The notes below the pieces were generated by a model that worked only from the letters and a program-made list of their open reading frames with translations, did no database searches and had not been told where the DNA came from. A stretch of 64,000 nt of DNA, taken from assembly GCF_002078875.1 (NCBI RefSeq), contig NC_034411.1, positions 54,468,486 to 54,532,485 on the forward strand, given 5' to 3'. Numbering within the stretch: the stretch's first letter is position 1; the number at the start of each line of letters is the position of its first letter. This document shows positions 23,317-35,640 of the stretch, piece after piece. Origin of the DNA: Numida meleagris (lineage: Eukaryota > Chordata > Aves > Galliformes > Numididae). The position numbers and the translations under genes are program-made.

Positions 23317-25964
23317 AACAAAATATATAACTGAATAGTCATGGGCACAATTATTGTGCACCACTTGCTGTGTAGATGTGGCCAGGAGGACCAACAAGGC
23401 AAGACAGGCACAAGAGATGACAGTGTGAAATGCAGTGGAATTGTAAATGATAGAGGAAAGCCACTTCTAGGTACAGATTAACAATTTCAGATCTTTATCT
23501 AATAGTTGTTTAATTTGAGATGTTCCCACTTGGTGCTAATTAATTCAAAATAGTGCCAGTATTAATGCTCTGTCTTTATTTCCATGTCCCATTTTGCACT
23601 TTTAATGTACCAAATAACTAAGTTAAGACTAAATCTATCAATGGCCAATCATGCACCTTTAGACTTTCTCATCATCAGGGATTAGACACGTGAACAAAGA
23701 AGACTTCAAAGTCAGCCCATGCAATGCATTATTTAGTGGTTTTAGTCTTTTGCTGTTTCAGACACTTGTTGACAGCTACACGCAGTCACCCATCTCCCAA
23801 AAAACTGTTAGAAAAACTCAAATAAGTACTTTTCCCACAGGAAACTCCTCCACAACTCCAGAAACTGTAACAAGAAAAGGTCCCTCAGCAGCATCTCAGT
23901 AAAGCTTGTGGCAGGTATACCAAATCACACTTTCCTCACAGCAGCCTTTTTACACTCCTCTCTGCTGCACAGCGGGGAACTCTGCAGCTTTATGTGCATC
24001 ATTTCCTAACCAGGAGAGATGCTTACAGCTCATAAGGGACCTATTTTTCCTGAACCAACTTCTTTCCAATCAATTTCATTGGTACTGTGGGACCATGACT
24101 ATGTAGCATAATACAACAGGCTCTTTACTTTTTTTGAAGAACATCGATCTCACCAAATCTACACAATTAAATCATAGTACAAATCAAGGGATGAAAACTC
24201 CAGAAGTCATGCTTCCTTTTGCAAAAAGAAGTAACAGCACAATTTCAGGAGTGTAATTCTGTTTGCAGTTGAAGAGAGCCCCTCAATGACCTGGCTGTTT
24301 TCCAAGTCTAATAGTCTTTATTTATACAGACACACCAGTCCTACAGCACAACAGCTCCTGTCACAACAGCCATAACTAACACACTCCCTTGAGAAGCTCA
24401 TCTAATCTTTATCTCACATTACATTAACGGACCAAAAGTTCACCCAGTTTCTCACACGTCATTAAGAAAGCAAGCTAGCAGAATGAAAGATGAACAAATC
24501 AGCCTGAAATCTGTAGTCCAAAAAAAAAAAATCAACACTTAATGCTTTCGGTTTTCTTTTTTTCTGGCAATACTGTAATGTGAATGTCATTTTACAGAAT
24601 GACATTCTGTATTATAGAAAATATATCACTGATATTTACTGGAGTTGCTAGCTCACATCATGTCCATATTGCTGCTTCCAGCACACGTGGCAGCAGGTAC
24701 ACTGGGGATGGACGTGGGGGCAGATTTGCTACTGAAAGAAAGGGAGCAGCAGCCAGGACCAGCAACCTTTTATGATTGTGAAGTTTAACATTTCAGCTGC
24801 ATACACATAGGCATAGACAGAATGAGGCAGCAGATTTGTTCATTTCAAGCCTCCCAGGTTCCAGTGTGCTCTGGATAGGGTCTGCTCTAGTCATTTGTAG
24901 GCTCCTAAAAGTGCTCTGGTGCCAATGGCTCCAACCCAGGTAGCTCCTGTGGAAACACCTCATGGGCTCCCCACTTTTACATTTGGATCAGATAGCACCA
25001 CTGCATTTAAAGTAATCAAAAAGGTCTACTTCCATGTCACTAATAGTCAAAAGTTTATTCACTATTTTGATTGAAAACTGTGGAGCAACAATACTGTGCA
25101 TCTTTGGAAAAGTGACTCTAGTTTTCGGCTTCCTTCCTTTCCTGATACTTTATAATACTCTTAAGTTATTACTCAAACTTAGCCTTTTAGTCAAAATGAG
25201 AGCAGTTTTCTGCATGAATCTGCAAAACTGATCTTGTGTGTCTCTACTGGCAGCCACCAGTAGTCAGATTTCATGTGCCTTAATGCTGGAAATGCACTTA
25301 TCCAAATTAGATATCCCATCACTGCAGAGTGCACTGAGAAGAGTCATATCAGTGCCGCCTGCACCCTGGGAATCAGCTGCTTACTCCTTATCTTGCAGGA
25401 GATTGAATTTATGGTATTTTTTATTCCAAGGCTCAACTGTAAAGATGCCAGATTTGTGTGTCAAGTCAGTTCAAGAATAATGCTAAACCTCTGATGTTCT
25501 CAAATAGGTTTTAAGGCTTGCTGTAGAAAAGCCACTTTACAGAACTAATTCTTTATCACAATTCCTACCTTTACATCTTCGTTTTCCCAGACACTTCAGA
25601 GGCAATGAAAATAAAGCAGCCACCAACCTAATCCATTCCATACCCTGAATTATTTTGCAAGCTCAGCCAGTGCTGTACAGCCTGCAGGAACTCGCTTCTT
25701 CAATAAATCTTTTCTATTAAAAAAGAAAACCAAAAAACTATTAGTAGATTTGCATTTTTCCTTTCAGAAATACAGAGGAAGCTGTGACTGAAAAATAAAA
25801 TAAAATAAAGGAACAATTTCTGCACTGGTAATAGCCTGTCTGGTCAGCACAGACAACATTTGTACTATTCCTCTCCCTCACCATGATGCCACTAACTGCC
25901 TGTGCTGAGCTCTTCATGTAGGACATGGGCTACACTGAGTGGCGGGGCCTAAGGAGGCTGTGTT

Positions 25965-26510
25965 CATAGAATCATAGAATCACAGAATATGCCGATTAGG
26001 AAGGCACCCACAAGGATCATTGAGTCCAACGCCTGGCTCCACACAGCACCACCCAAAATCCAAACCCTATATCTCACAGCGCTGTCCAAACACTCCGTGA
26101 ACTCCAGCAGCTTGGGGCTATGCCCACTGCCCTGGGCAGCCTGTTCCATGCCCACTGCCCTCTGGTGAAGAATCTTTTCCTAACACCATCCTGACTCTCC
26201 CCTGACCCAGCTCCATGACGTTCCCTCGGGTTCTATCAGTGTCACCAAAGAGCAGAGCTCTGGGCTGCCCCTCCACTCTCCCTGTGAGGAGCTGCAGCTG
26301 CCATGAGGCTTCTGCTCAGCTCCTCTGCTCTGGGCTGAGCAAACCAAGGGACTTTAGCTGCTCCTCACATGCTTTTCCCTCCAGATCCTTCATTGTCTTT
26401 ATAGTACTCCTTTGGACGTTCTCTAATAGTTTGATGTCCTTTTTATATTGTGGCTCCCAAAACTGCACATGATGCTCAAGATGAAGCACAGAGTAGAGCT
26501 GGTCTTTCTG
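25965..26510 (-). mobile_element. CR1 LINE 3' fragment
   Basis: The left end carries the CR1 tail (repeated ATAGAATCA, read on the + strand), followed by the typical 3' UTR. On the - strand an ORF2 C-terminal relic reads LEHHVQFWEPQYKKDIKLLE and VQRSTIKTMKDLEGKACEEQ. The element is severely 5' truncated. The upstream limit near 26510 is approximate, because the CR1-like reading fades there. Confidence 0.9.
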
Positions 26511-29500
26511 AGATACTTTGGGAATAGGCCCCAGCAGGCGGTGGCACTTCCCCAGTGCCATGGAACACCCTGCTCTGGCAGAAGGTGGATTTGCCATTGG
26601 TGATACTGCCACAGTAATGTGAATAAACAGACTTGGGGTGAGGGTGCTTCATTGGCATTGTTTTGCTGGAAAATCACGGTTGGGTCTTGTGGGCTTCAGC
26701 TCCTTAAGCACAGAAACTCTGTTTGTCAAACTGCAGGGATCATCACAAAACCGACTTCTGACATGCTTCTTGGATCAGGGAGGTGAAACACAAGCCCTTA
26801 ATGGAGCAGAATGCTTTCAGTGAGTTTTGTGTCCTCTTGAATGAAGGGTAGGTCAAGTGACGGTATAAACATACCCTTAAATGTTTTGATACAAATGAAA
26901 AGACTACTTAATCAGGGCAGGCACCTGTAATGACCAACAAGGGAAGTGTTGTAGTGACTGCTCTATATTGCCCCTAGGAATCTGCATTTACAGTGCAAGG
27001 CATCAGAGTTGGCTGATTTACTTGCCAGGGTGTTGCAAAGCCCAGACTGCACCAGCAGGAGCCCCATGGGCAAACAATTTCCAGTTTCAACCTGTGCTTC
27101 AAATCTGGAGATGCAGCAAACCTCCATAGTTCTGAAGGCCTTCTTCATTATGCTTGTTCATGATATGTATTAATCTGTGTAATTAATAATAAACACAGAA
27201 CAGCATGTCCTCATCTTAGTGCAGAAGGGTGGGATCTGATGGTTTTTGTCTGCTGGCTGCAGCTTTGATTTCCCTGACCAGCCACTGGGATACAGGCAAA
27301 GTTCTCTCTTTGCAGGAAAAGAATGGTGTCAAATTTACACCAAAACTCAGTGAAGACCAGAATTTGCAATGGTTTTGAGAAAAGGCATTGAAGTCTATAA
27401 AACTGGGGAAAGCCTAAAGCTTGGATAACTATTAACCAGAACTCCACCTGCAAAATCTTCCACAGAAAAGCCAGTATCGGCTGTTATCTTCTACACTTTG
27501 CAGGAAAACATGATTAACCAGAGGGAATGAATTTCACATGATACAGATACATAAAACCAAGACTACTCTTCAGGAGCTAGTTATTGCTTAGCATCTCTTC
27601 TGAACTGTACCTTTAAATACTTGGAGCAGCTCATTTGATAAAAGACCTTTACAAATATACTTTATCACTGTTAGATAGATCCTCCAAATGGAAAAATAAA
27701 CAGCACAGTTTTTATTGGATGACAGAGCTGAATGCAGCATGACTAGCACCAGTTTGATCTAGTCACTACAATATTCAAGTAATTGAGAAGAGTTCAGCAC
27801 ACAGAAGGCATCCTAGGACATGACCAGATGTTACACACCATTCTATTCATGCTTGGCAGTTTTTAATGAGAAAATAATTTGAAGAAAACAACAGTTGAGC
27901 AATTTTGTAAACCTAAATCTGCCCATAGGAATCATTGAAATGTGATGCTGACTTGGCAGAAATGCTTTTTTGGAGATGAGCTCTTCACAGAGATCTACAC
28001 CTCAGTTTTCCTGTGTCAGTTGTGTTGTGTGTACATCAGCCTTGTACTATCCAACAGCTATTCAGACCCAGTGTCCTGTCAGCCACTACGCTGAGGAAAT
28101 GCATTTTTTTTTTTCTGTAAAATTGTGATAAGGACCTACTGAGCTGAATTTCATATGCTTGTCATAAAATACATTGTTGGACTTTTTCTGTGCCACTGAA
28201 CACTCAATCACCCAAAGAGATGCATTGACACAACTCTTCAGAGCCCAGGTGGGCTTGTGATTTGGCCATCAGAAGGGAAAACTGATCTTTTACCTTTTAA
28301 GCAAGCACACACCGTTTGGAATTGGATGAACCATAATGACAGGCTTGAAGAGACACTATGAGGACTGGGAATTCATGTAAGAGAATTAAAGCAATTCAAG
28401 ATAGATACGAGGAGTTAATGACAATATGCACAGCAGCCTGTAGGTGTTTTTATTTATTGATGATATTCAGTATTTCCAGCAGCCTGCAAAGCTGACTGGC
28501 TTACCATCATGGCCAGCTACAGCTCATCTTTCTCTCTTGATGCGCCATGTCAGGTAAAAGCAATCCACGATTGTAGCAGCTATAGCTCTTTTTCAGAGAA
28601 ATCCTGACTTCAGTTAAAGAATTGTTGGCATTTGTCTTGGTTTGTCAGGAACAAAATCAATAGCATCTAATCGAGCAACGGTGTAATTTTGAGAACAGAA
28701 TGGATACTGCGTTAATTCAAAAAAAGACAAATTTATCAATGAAATTAACACGTCTAGTGCAAGATTTCTTATATCTGTCTAGTGAGAAAGAATCATAAGA
28801 CCACAAGTAGCTCCTCCTGCCTCCCACTGCCTCCAGGTCATTCAGGCTGCCTCTCCTCCCTGTGTATCACTCTTCCAGGGCCCCAAATTCAAGAGCTCTC
28901 ACTGCAAATTCATGACAATATTTGGCCCTGGATTTCTGATGCTGTCACTCTTTCTTTGTGGAGAGTGCCAAGCTGAAATTTGCTGGAGGGGCTAGCTTCC
29001 AGCTGCTTGTGGATGTGTGTGTTGGAGAGGGGTGTGAACAGAAACGTTTTTGCTTTTCTACGTAAGTAGCTGTGAATTTGTAACTTTTTTCCTATCTGCC
29101 CCAGTCCCTTGTACCTCCCCTGGCAGTGTTTTCATGCTGCTATTCAAATGCAACATCTAGCATTAATGCGTGATTGGCGTGAATTCATTCCTCGTCTCTC
29201 CCTGTAATAAACCCAAGAATGGCAAATCGGCAATAATGACGGCAACCCCTTTGCAGGTTTATAGCTTTATTACTCAGAATGCTCTTACTGGGAAATGATC
29301 TCCTGCTGGTTTTACATGCAGAATAAGTACCTGCACCAGCTTCCACATAGGGAGATTTGGGTACTGCCAGGCTGGCAGTGAGGGCCCTCCCACCTGCATG
29401 TATCCTGCACGCTGCCCAGCTCCACAGGAAGCTGGTCTGCAGCCATGGCTGAGCTACGCCGGGAGCTGGTGGCACCCCTGCTCAGCCTTGGAGTTATGCA

Positions 29501-32500
29501 CAAAGGCTGGAAGAAGCAAGCTGGGCTTACAAGGACCTGCTGGTCCATCTGCTTCAGTGCCTTTCTAGAAAAAAAAAATGGGTGGGAGAGAAAGAAGGAA
29601 TAATACAGCAGAAGCCTCTGAGAAGAAGGCTTACACTTTTCTGTGCAGAAAACCCTTTCCCTGCAGCAAACAGAGAAAATGAAATTAGAGGAGGCAGTAG
29701 CAATAAGCAAGTGCTGGACACACACAGGAGCGTGAGTGTTGTTTAACAAAAAGAAGCATATTTTTTCACCCTTTTATTAGCTGGTTGCTGATCATTTTCC
29801 TTCTAAAAGTAACGGTAAACTCAGGATCGGTTTGTCAGCAATGCAGATTTTTAAATTATTCATAGAAATTTTAACTGTCACTGCCTTCAAATACTCTAGC
29901 CTCTCATTTATTTTTTAAAAAGGGCGTTTTAGATAACATAGCTGTCTGGCTTTCCTTTTCCTATTGCATGTCTGTTCATCTTGTGTGTGTGTGTACATGC
30001 AGCTATAGCCGTGCAAGAGCAGGTGTTACTCGGGGATGTATCGACACTGAAATTATTGTTTATTCTCAATGCAGTTATTGTGCATCAGATTGGTTCATTG
30101 TCCTGGACTAAGGACAGCTCCTTTCTCCAACCTGTCCTGAAGGCACTTCTATGCGGACCTCTCAGGTGAATCCTGTAATGATCACCAGCTGCACCATGGT
30201 GCACAACTCAGACTCAGATGGGACGTACTTTGCATTTACATAATAAGTAACCGTTAAGTCAGCTCATAGGTTGGCAGGTGACATAACTAGTAAAACAAAT
30301 ACTATCAATAATGAGTGTCATCTTCTTTAATTGCTTTTGTTCTAAAGTCAGAGCAGTTGCACTACTGACACTAAGCCATTTTAAATAGATGGCCAAAGAA
30401 ACCACTGCTGAGGACAACAGATATGTAAAACTGTAGAGACAGCTCAGACACTTCAGAGTTTCTGTGCTCCTTTGTCTGTCCTCGGTCCCTCTGTCAATGA
30501 CAGTATTAATAGCATGCTGTCACATGCTGAGGAAGCTTGGATGGTGTAAAGGCACAAGAATAATTATAAATGAAGCAAAAATGAGCATCCCGGAGTAGCA
30601 ACAATAAGAAAACCAGAAGTTTTGGAAAGCAGTGCATTTTATTCCCACATCTCATTCCGTAGTCTTCCACTGATGCTATAAAAATGCCTCTGCATGAGGC
30701 AGTATTTTTATTTTTGTGCAACAGTCTCTTTATTGAAAAAAAAAAAGTTAACTGCCTTTGCCAAATTCCCATTTAATTTAGGGATTTTGAATATATAAAT
30801 AGCATACAACGTAATCATATTTTTCATATACATGCAAACATAGAACAGGGTAACAGCAGCTTTTTTAACAGTTGAAACTGTTCAAATTTTCACAAGTTTT
30901 TACGGATAATTCCACAACAGTAAAAGGCAAAACATTAAAGTCCCCCAGGAAGAAGTCCTGCAGTGCAAATCCCAGCGGAGCGCTTTCTATAGCATGTGCC
31001 AAGGAAGCACAGTGTGCTACAGTGGGACTGGCAGTCAGGTGGCAAAAAGATCCTCATTTCTGTGGTCAAACAGCACTGAGCAGTAAAAGCAGGTCAGAAA
31101 TGCAGGTTTCTCTTCAGCCATCTGTACGGATTGCTATGTAATCAGTAACACAGCAACTCCAAGTTACAGGCACAGCCTTATTTAAGATGTATTTGAAAAA
31201 TAACAAAAAAACATTGCGTTGGCTCTTAATAAATAGTGCTTTTATTGAAAGATGCCTTATGGACCTTGAGCAGAAAGTAAACATATTTCAGCACAGTTGG
31301 TATTCCTCCACTCTGAAGCAGCAGCTATATGCAGCGTGTGATGTACAGGTTTCCGTGTCCCATCGCCACAGCACAGCAGCTACAGGCTGACTGCACTCAT
31401 TAACAGTCCCTTTCCAAATCCATGGGTGATACCAGGTGATCCAACTTCTGCACTCATTTAAAAAAAATACTATTGCACGCAAAAATTTCTATCTGTATTT
31501 AAATTGACAAGAATCTACCTTTTCCCTAGAGACTAATTTTGTAAATATGCCCTGCTGGGGAAATTGCTCACTGCTGATTTCAGTGCTGAATTCACCACGA
31601 AGCGAAAGCTATCTGTTTGACTGAAGAAGGCATCAGGGTAGGCACTGTTTAATTGGAGCTGTGGGAATAGCTGGTTTATAGTTCAGTGGCTTAATAAATA
31701 ATAAAAAATAACAAAAACAACCACCACCACCACCAAAACAATGACAAAACCTTGGTTCTTTTTTTTTTCAGGAAATGGTAACCACTTGTTTCAGACTGTG
31801 GTCCAGACAGCTGATGGCTGGGGCACTCTCGGGATGACGAGGACTTGGGGTCAGACCTCTTCTCTGTACGGCCCTGAGCACAAGCGTGACCCAAGGACTG
31901 CTGCCTCCCAAAGGGCACCCCCAGGCTAAGAAATACTTAAACGCTTGTTTCCTCTGTCTTCCCTGTTACAGGTATTTGGTACAAAATATGAGCATATTGC
32001 TTAGAAGACCCACTGGAGATCATGCTTCCTGCTTCCCACATGAGCCCTTGAGCACCCGAGGCTGATCACCAGCTTTACCCCTCACAGCACAAGGAAGCAC
32101 TGAGAACAAAGACCCAGGTGCTCTGGTGCCAAGCATGCTGGGCAGCCCTGGCCCCCAAGTGCGATCTGCCAGAGCTCCCTGCCTGCAGCCACGGGACACT
32201 GCAGCCACACCATGCCATGGCCCAGCACGCAGTCAGGTCATGGGAGCACTGCCCTGCCAAAGCAACCCTGGAAGCCCTGCTATGGGCATGGGCAGAGATG
32301 ATCTCCACATCTCTGCTGCAGCCTGCAGCCAGGTTCAGGCACAGGCTGAGATCCACCTGACTCTACAGTATAAGAGGGATAGCCCAAGGCACACTTTCTC
32401 CCTGTATTTTTTTTTAATAGCCCTCCCAGGTCAAATCAATACAACCCAATATTTCCAAACTATTGTATTTGGGTCAAGCTAATATTCCCAATGCTACATG

Positions 32501-33211
32501 TAGTTAAAGCTCACAGGCAAACATCTTTCTTCTGCTGACCAAAGCTTCTCAAGAGTTCAGATCTGGTTCTGCTCTTCTGCACGTGCAAGACAGAAGTATT
32601 TCCACTTAAGACAAAAACCACATAACATGAAGCTGGACCACGGCCCAGCCTGGCCACAGAATCAGGGAGAATTTTGATTCTTCAGCTAGGTGGGTGATTG
32701 TACACCAATAGAATTCAACTGGCACAACCTCTAGCTCTGTTGCAATCATAGTGACACGGAGGAGCACAAACAAGATACAGTTAACAGGAACTTACAAGTT
32801 GCAGGAATACACTTGTACAGAGTACCTAGAATTGGATGGATACAGACACAGAATCACATCAACAGAGCCTCAAGCTACAGGCTACCGCCGGCACTGCTTT
32901 CAGCCTAGTGGCACTGATACCCTCATGGTCATCCCCACAGCTTGCTGTTACCCAACTCTGTATGCACAGCAGAGGACTTGGTACCTTTAGCTGTGGTAGG
33001 TCTAAATGGATGTACTGGAAGCAGTTAAATGTGAGCAGAAAGCATGAGCAAACCCTGACCTTTTGCTTTTGACAGTGAGGTAAAGTTATCCTAAATGACT
33101 TGGATTTGTCAGCATTGATGTGGAAATGTATGCTCTGCCTTTCCCTCTGTACATAGAACCCAGTTGTCTCTCTTCAAGTGACATGTTCTGTGGGGTTCTC
33201 ACGCCTGCTTT
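26511..33211. other. Intergenic sequence including the probable SLC35D3 3' UTR
   Basis: No independent gene recognised. The right part is downstream of the SLC35D3 stop and should hold its 3' UTR. AATAAA hexamers on the - strand occur at 31246-31241 and at 30734-30729 (CAATAAAGAG), but the true end is undecided. A (CCA)n-like stretch lies near 31.72 kb, and a GC-richer stretch at 32.03-32.37 kb has open frames in several phases with no recognisable product. TGCACCATGGTGCA, a perfect 14-bp palindrome next to an E-box, lies at 30190-30203. Confidence 0.5.
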
Positions 33212-34041
33212 TCAAGGGCTTGGTAGCTCTTCATTTTCTATCAAATAATCCTTCTTTATATAGTTAGCACCCCTCACCAACCTCCATACTCCAAGATAGG
33301 CATCCTTCAGTGAGCTCCTGCTCCCTTCTTGTGTGTTGGTGACTTTTCCCAGAGCCGATGGTTCCCCAGCAGCTTTCTTGGTGCTGTCCTTCTCCTCCTC
33401 TCCACCCTGGCTGTCCTCTTCGGCCGATCCTTCCACCGCTGCTTCCCCAGCCCCCTTATCCTGGGAAATTGCCTCCATTGCAAACAGCGCTTGGTCCCCA
33501 GCCTGCCTTTTCCCCTCTTCTTCTCTACCTTCCTTCTCCAGGTCCTCGTACGTGCTCTGCTGCCTGGTCTCGATGTACTTGGCCACGCAGTAAATGACCG
33601 ACCCCAAGGTGTTGACCACCACACCGGCTATGAACAACTTGGTGGGCTCCACATCATTGAACGCCACCATACCCACCGTGATGGTTGCTATGCTTTTCAC
33701 CACCCCTACAAAGCTGGTGGTCACAGCTGAGTTAATATAGGTGCAGTGAAGGGTGGTAAAGTTCATGGCGCAGCTGATCAGGACACAGGCGATGAAGATG
33801 CATACCATAGCAGGGTCCTTCCAGCCTGGAAATGACCAGACGTTGATGGAGTCCATGCTGGCAAAGGAACAGATAATGAGAAAAGGGGTGGCTGAAACAG
33901 CAATGGCATACTGAGCTGTCAGGGGTCCATATTCACTGTCAACGCTGGTCTTCTGAATGAGCACCAGGTAGGCGGCATGGATCAGCACAGCCAGCACACC
34001 GGTCACGTAGCCCATGGCATCTCCAGTCAGGTCACCAGCTC
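33212..34041 (-). CDS. SLC35D3: Solute carrier family 35 member D3, exon 2 (C-terminal part)
   Basis: SLC35D3 belongs to the nucleotide-sugar transporter family. Its exact substrate is uncertain; mouse loss affects platelet dense granules and dopamine D1 receptor trafficking. Seen here: after a CAG acceptor (34044-34042) the exon starts with the last two bases of a codon and encodes about 275 residues to a TGA at 33214-33212. It opens with AGDLTGDAMGYVTGVLAVL and contains about five hydrophobic helices, including AVSATPFLIICSF, PAMVCIFIACVLISC, SAVTTSFVGVVKSIATITVG and LFIAGVVVNTLGSVIYCVAKY. A variable, strongly acidic tail of about 100 residues follows. The end (SLKDAYLGVWRLVRG, then KKDYLIENEELPSP) is almost the same as in mammals. 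The frame is intact. Met codons upstream of the acceptor are intronic and not a start. Exon 1, with the N-terminal helices, is missing from the readable sequence. Position between PEX7 and IL20RA supports orthology. Confidence 0.95.
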
Positions 34042-34836
34042 CTGTCAGGTGGATTTTGCAGATGAGATGGAAAGAGAGCATCGTTTTGGAGGGAGAGGGT
34101 ATTTAGGAAAGAGACATCAGTGCATAGCTCCTCAGATTTGTCATGTTTGTCCTAAGGCTGGACATGCTTACCTCCCGATAGATTTTTTCTGTGAAATTGC
34201 TGAATGTTTTTCACTTTCCTACACCCGCCTGCCCAAATCAACTCTCTTGCCTTCTCCCTTTAGCAAGGACATCGTGAAATTTGCAGCTGAAACAGCTCAG
34301 AGACTGCAGCTCTGGGTACCCTCTGCCAGCACAGGTGCGGGGCAGCTCAGTCTGCTTGGGCTGCCTGGCTTCCAGCCGCGAATCTTCTTTCCACCTTCCT
34401 GCCACCCCCAGAGAGCCACAGCGCCCGGCTCAAGCTGCTCGGCAGATGAAGCTGCCTGCCCCCAGCCCAGTGACACCAATCACCGATGACAGGGCCCCAG
34501 CAGGGTCGCAGCTGACTCCTAAAGTTGCACCTACCCCTGTAAGACCGCGCTTTTTCTGCTTGGGCTGCAGCTGGCTCCATGGGTTTGCAATTTCCCCCAG
34601 GACATTAAATCTCCCGCCGTAAGGCTGCACGCACCCCTCTACGGTCGCACCTCCCTCCATAGAGCTGCCTCCGAGGCCGCATTCACGCTCGCCCGATGCC
34701 CCATCCTGCCGAGCCGGGGCGCGGAGGCTCCCGGAGCGGAGGCGGCGCTGCCGTCGGGGCGCCCCGCGGCGCCGCTGCCCGCCGGTCGCGCTGCATCCCA
34801 GTCCCGCTCCGCTCCCCGTCCCGTCCCGTCCCGGCG
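34042..34836 (-). other. SLC35D3: SLC35D3 intron 1, visible part
   Basis: Sequence between the exon 2 acceptor and the assembly gap. GC content climbs sharply toward the gap, reaching CpG-island composition from about 34.69 kb. None of the three - strand frames matches the expected N-terminal half of SLC35D3, so exon 1 is not here. Long open frames on both strands near the gap reflect GC content. Confidence 0.65.
34814..34832 (-). repeat. G-quadruplex-type motif at gap edge
   Basis: On the - strand four runs of 3-4 G are separated by AC dinucleotides, from a GGGAC-like tandem repeat. It ends four bases before the N run. Confidence 0.85.
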
Positions 34837-35486
34837 NNNNNNNNNNNNNNNNNNNNNNNNNNNNNNNNNNNNNNNNNNNNNNNNNNNNNNNNNNNNNNNN
34901 NNNNNNNNNNNNNNNNNNNNNNNNNNNNNNNNNNNNNNNNNNNNNNNNNNNNNNNNNNNNNNNNNNNNNNNNNNNNNNNNNNNNNNNNNNNNNNNNNNNN
35001 NNNNNNNNNNNNNNNNNNNNNNNNNNNNNNNNNNNNNNNNNNNNNNNNNNNNNNNNNNNNNNNNNNNNNNNNNNNNNNNNNNNNNNNNNNNNNNNNNNNN
35101 NNNNNNNNNNNNNNNNNNNNNNNNNNNNNNNNNNNNNNNNNNNNNNNNNNNNNNNNNNNNNNNNNNNNNNNNNNNNNNNNNNNNNNNNNNNNNNNNNNNN
35201 NNNNNNNNNNNNNNNNNNNNNNNNNNNNNNNNNNNNNNNNNNNNNNNNNNNNNNNNNNNNNNNNNNNNNNNNNNNNNNNNNNNNNNNNNNNNNNNNNNNN
35301 NNNNNNNNNNNNNNNNNNNNNNNNNNNNNNNNNNNNNNNNNNNNNNNNNNNNNNNNNNNNNNNNNNNNNNNNNNNNNNNNNNNNNNNNNNNNNNNNNNNN
35401 NNNNNNNNNNNNNNNNNNNNNNNNNNNNNNNNNNNNNNNNNNNNNNNNNNNNNNNNNNNNNNNNNNNNNNNNNNNNNNNNNNNNNN
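34837..35486. other. Assembly gap of 650 N, probably hiding SLC35D3 exon 1
   Basis: A run of exactly 650 unknown bases, flanked on both sides by very GC-rich sequence. The expected first exon of SLC35D3 (roughly 140 codons, CpG-rich) is absent elsewhere upstream of exon 2, so it most likely falls here. Open frames running through the N are artefacts. Confidence 0.9.
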
Positions 35487-35640
35487 GGCGGAGCGGCGCG
35501 GGAGTCCCCGGCCCGGGAGGGGAAGGGCGCATCGCCTGCGGGCGCGGCCGGCAGCTTCCAGCCGGGAGCTGTCCTCGCCAAGTCACCTGAACCGGTGGCG
35601 GCACAAAACGATGCGCTGAGCCTGGTGAAGTTTGCGTAAG
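35487..35640 (-). promoter_or_regulatory. SLC35D3: CpG-rich flank, probable SLC35D3 promoter or 5' UTR
   Basis: GC-rich sequence immediately upstream (in the - direction) of the gap. It does not translate to the SLC35D3 N-terminus in any - frame, so promoter or 5' UTR fits best. It returns to ordinary composition by about 35.65 kb. Confidence 0.5.

Larger units (their letters stand above)
16991..25964. other. Gene-free intergenic sequence
   Basis: No recognisable exon or protein family. Contents I can support are a TA microsatellite near 19.47 kb, a small local duplication near 22.9 kb and an AT palindrome near 23.3 kb. Unspliced open frames up to 154 codons (20075-20539, + strand) carry no motif I recognise. 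Confidence 0.5.

Noticed and set aside
32075..32482. Overlapping open frames of 80-118 codons at 32.1-32.5 kb
   Set aside because: Open in several frames on both strands in a GC-richer patch, with no conserved motif; it probably belongs to the SLC35D3 3' region.
33329..33730. Open frames of 79-133 codons on the + strand opposite SLC35D3
   Set aside because: They are antisense shadows of the SLC35D3 exon, whose - strand reading is clearly the conserved one.
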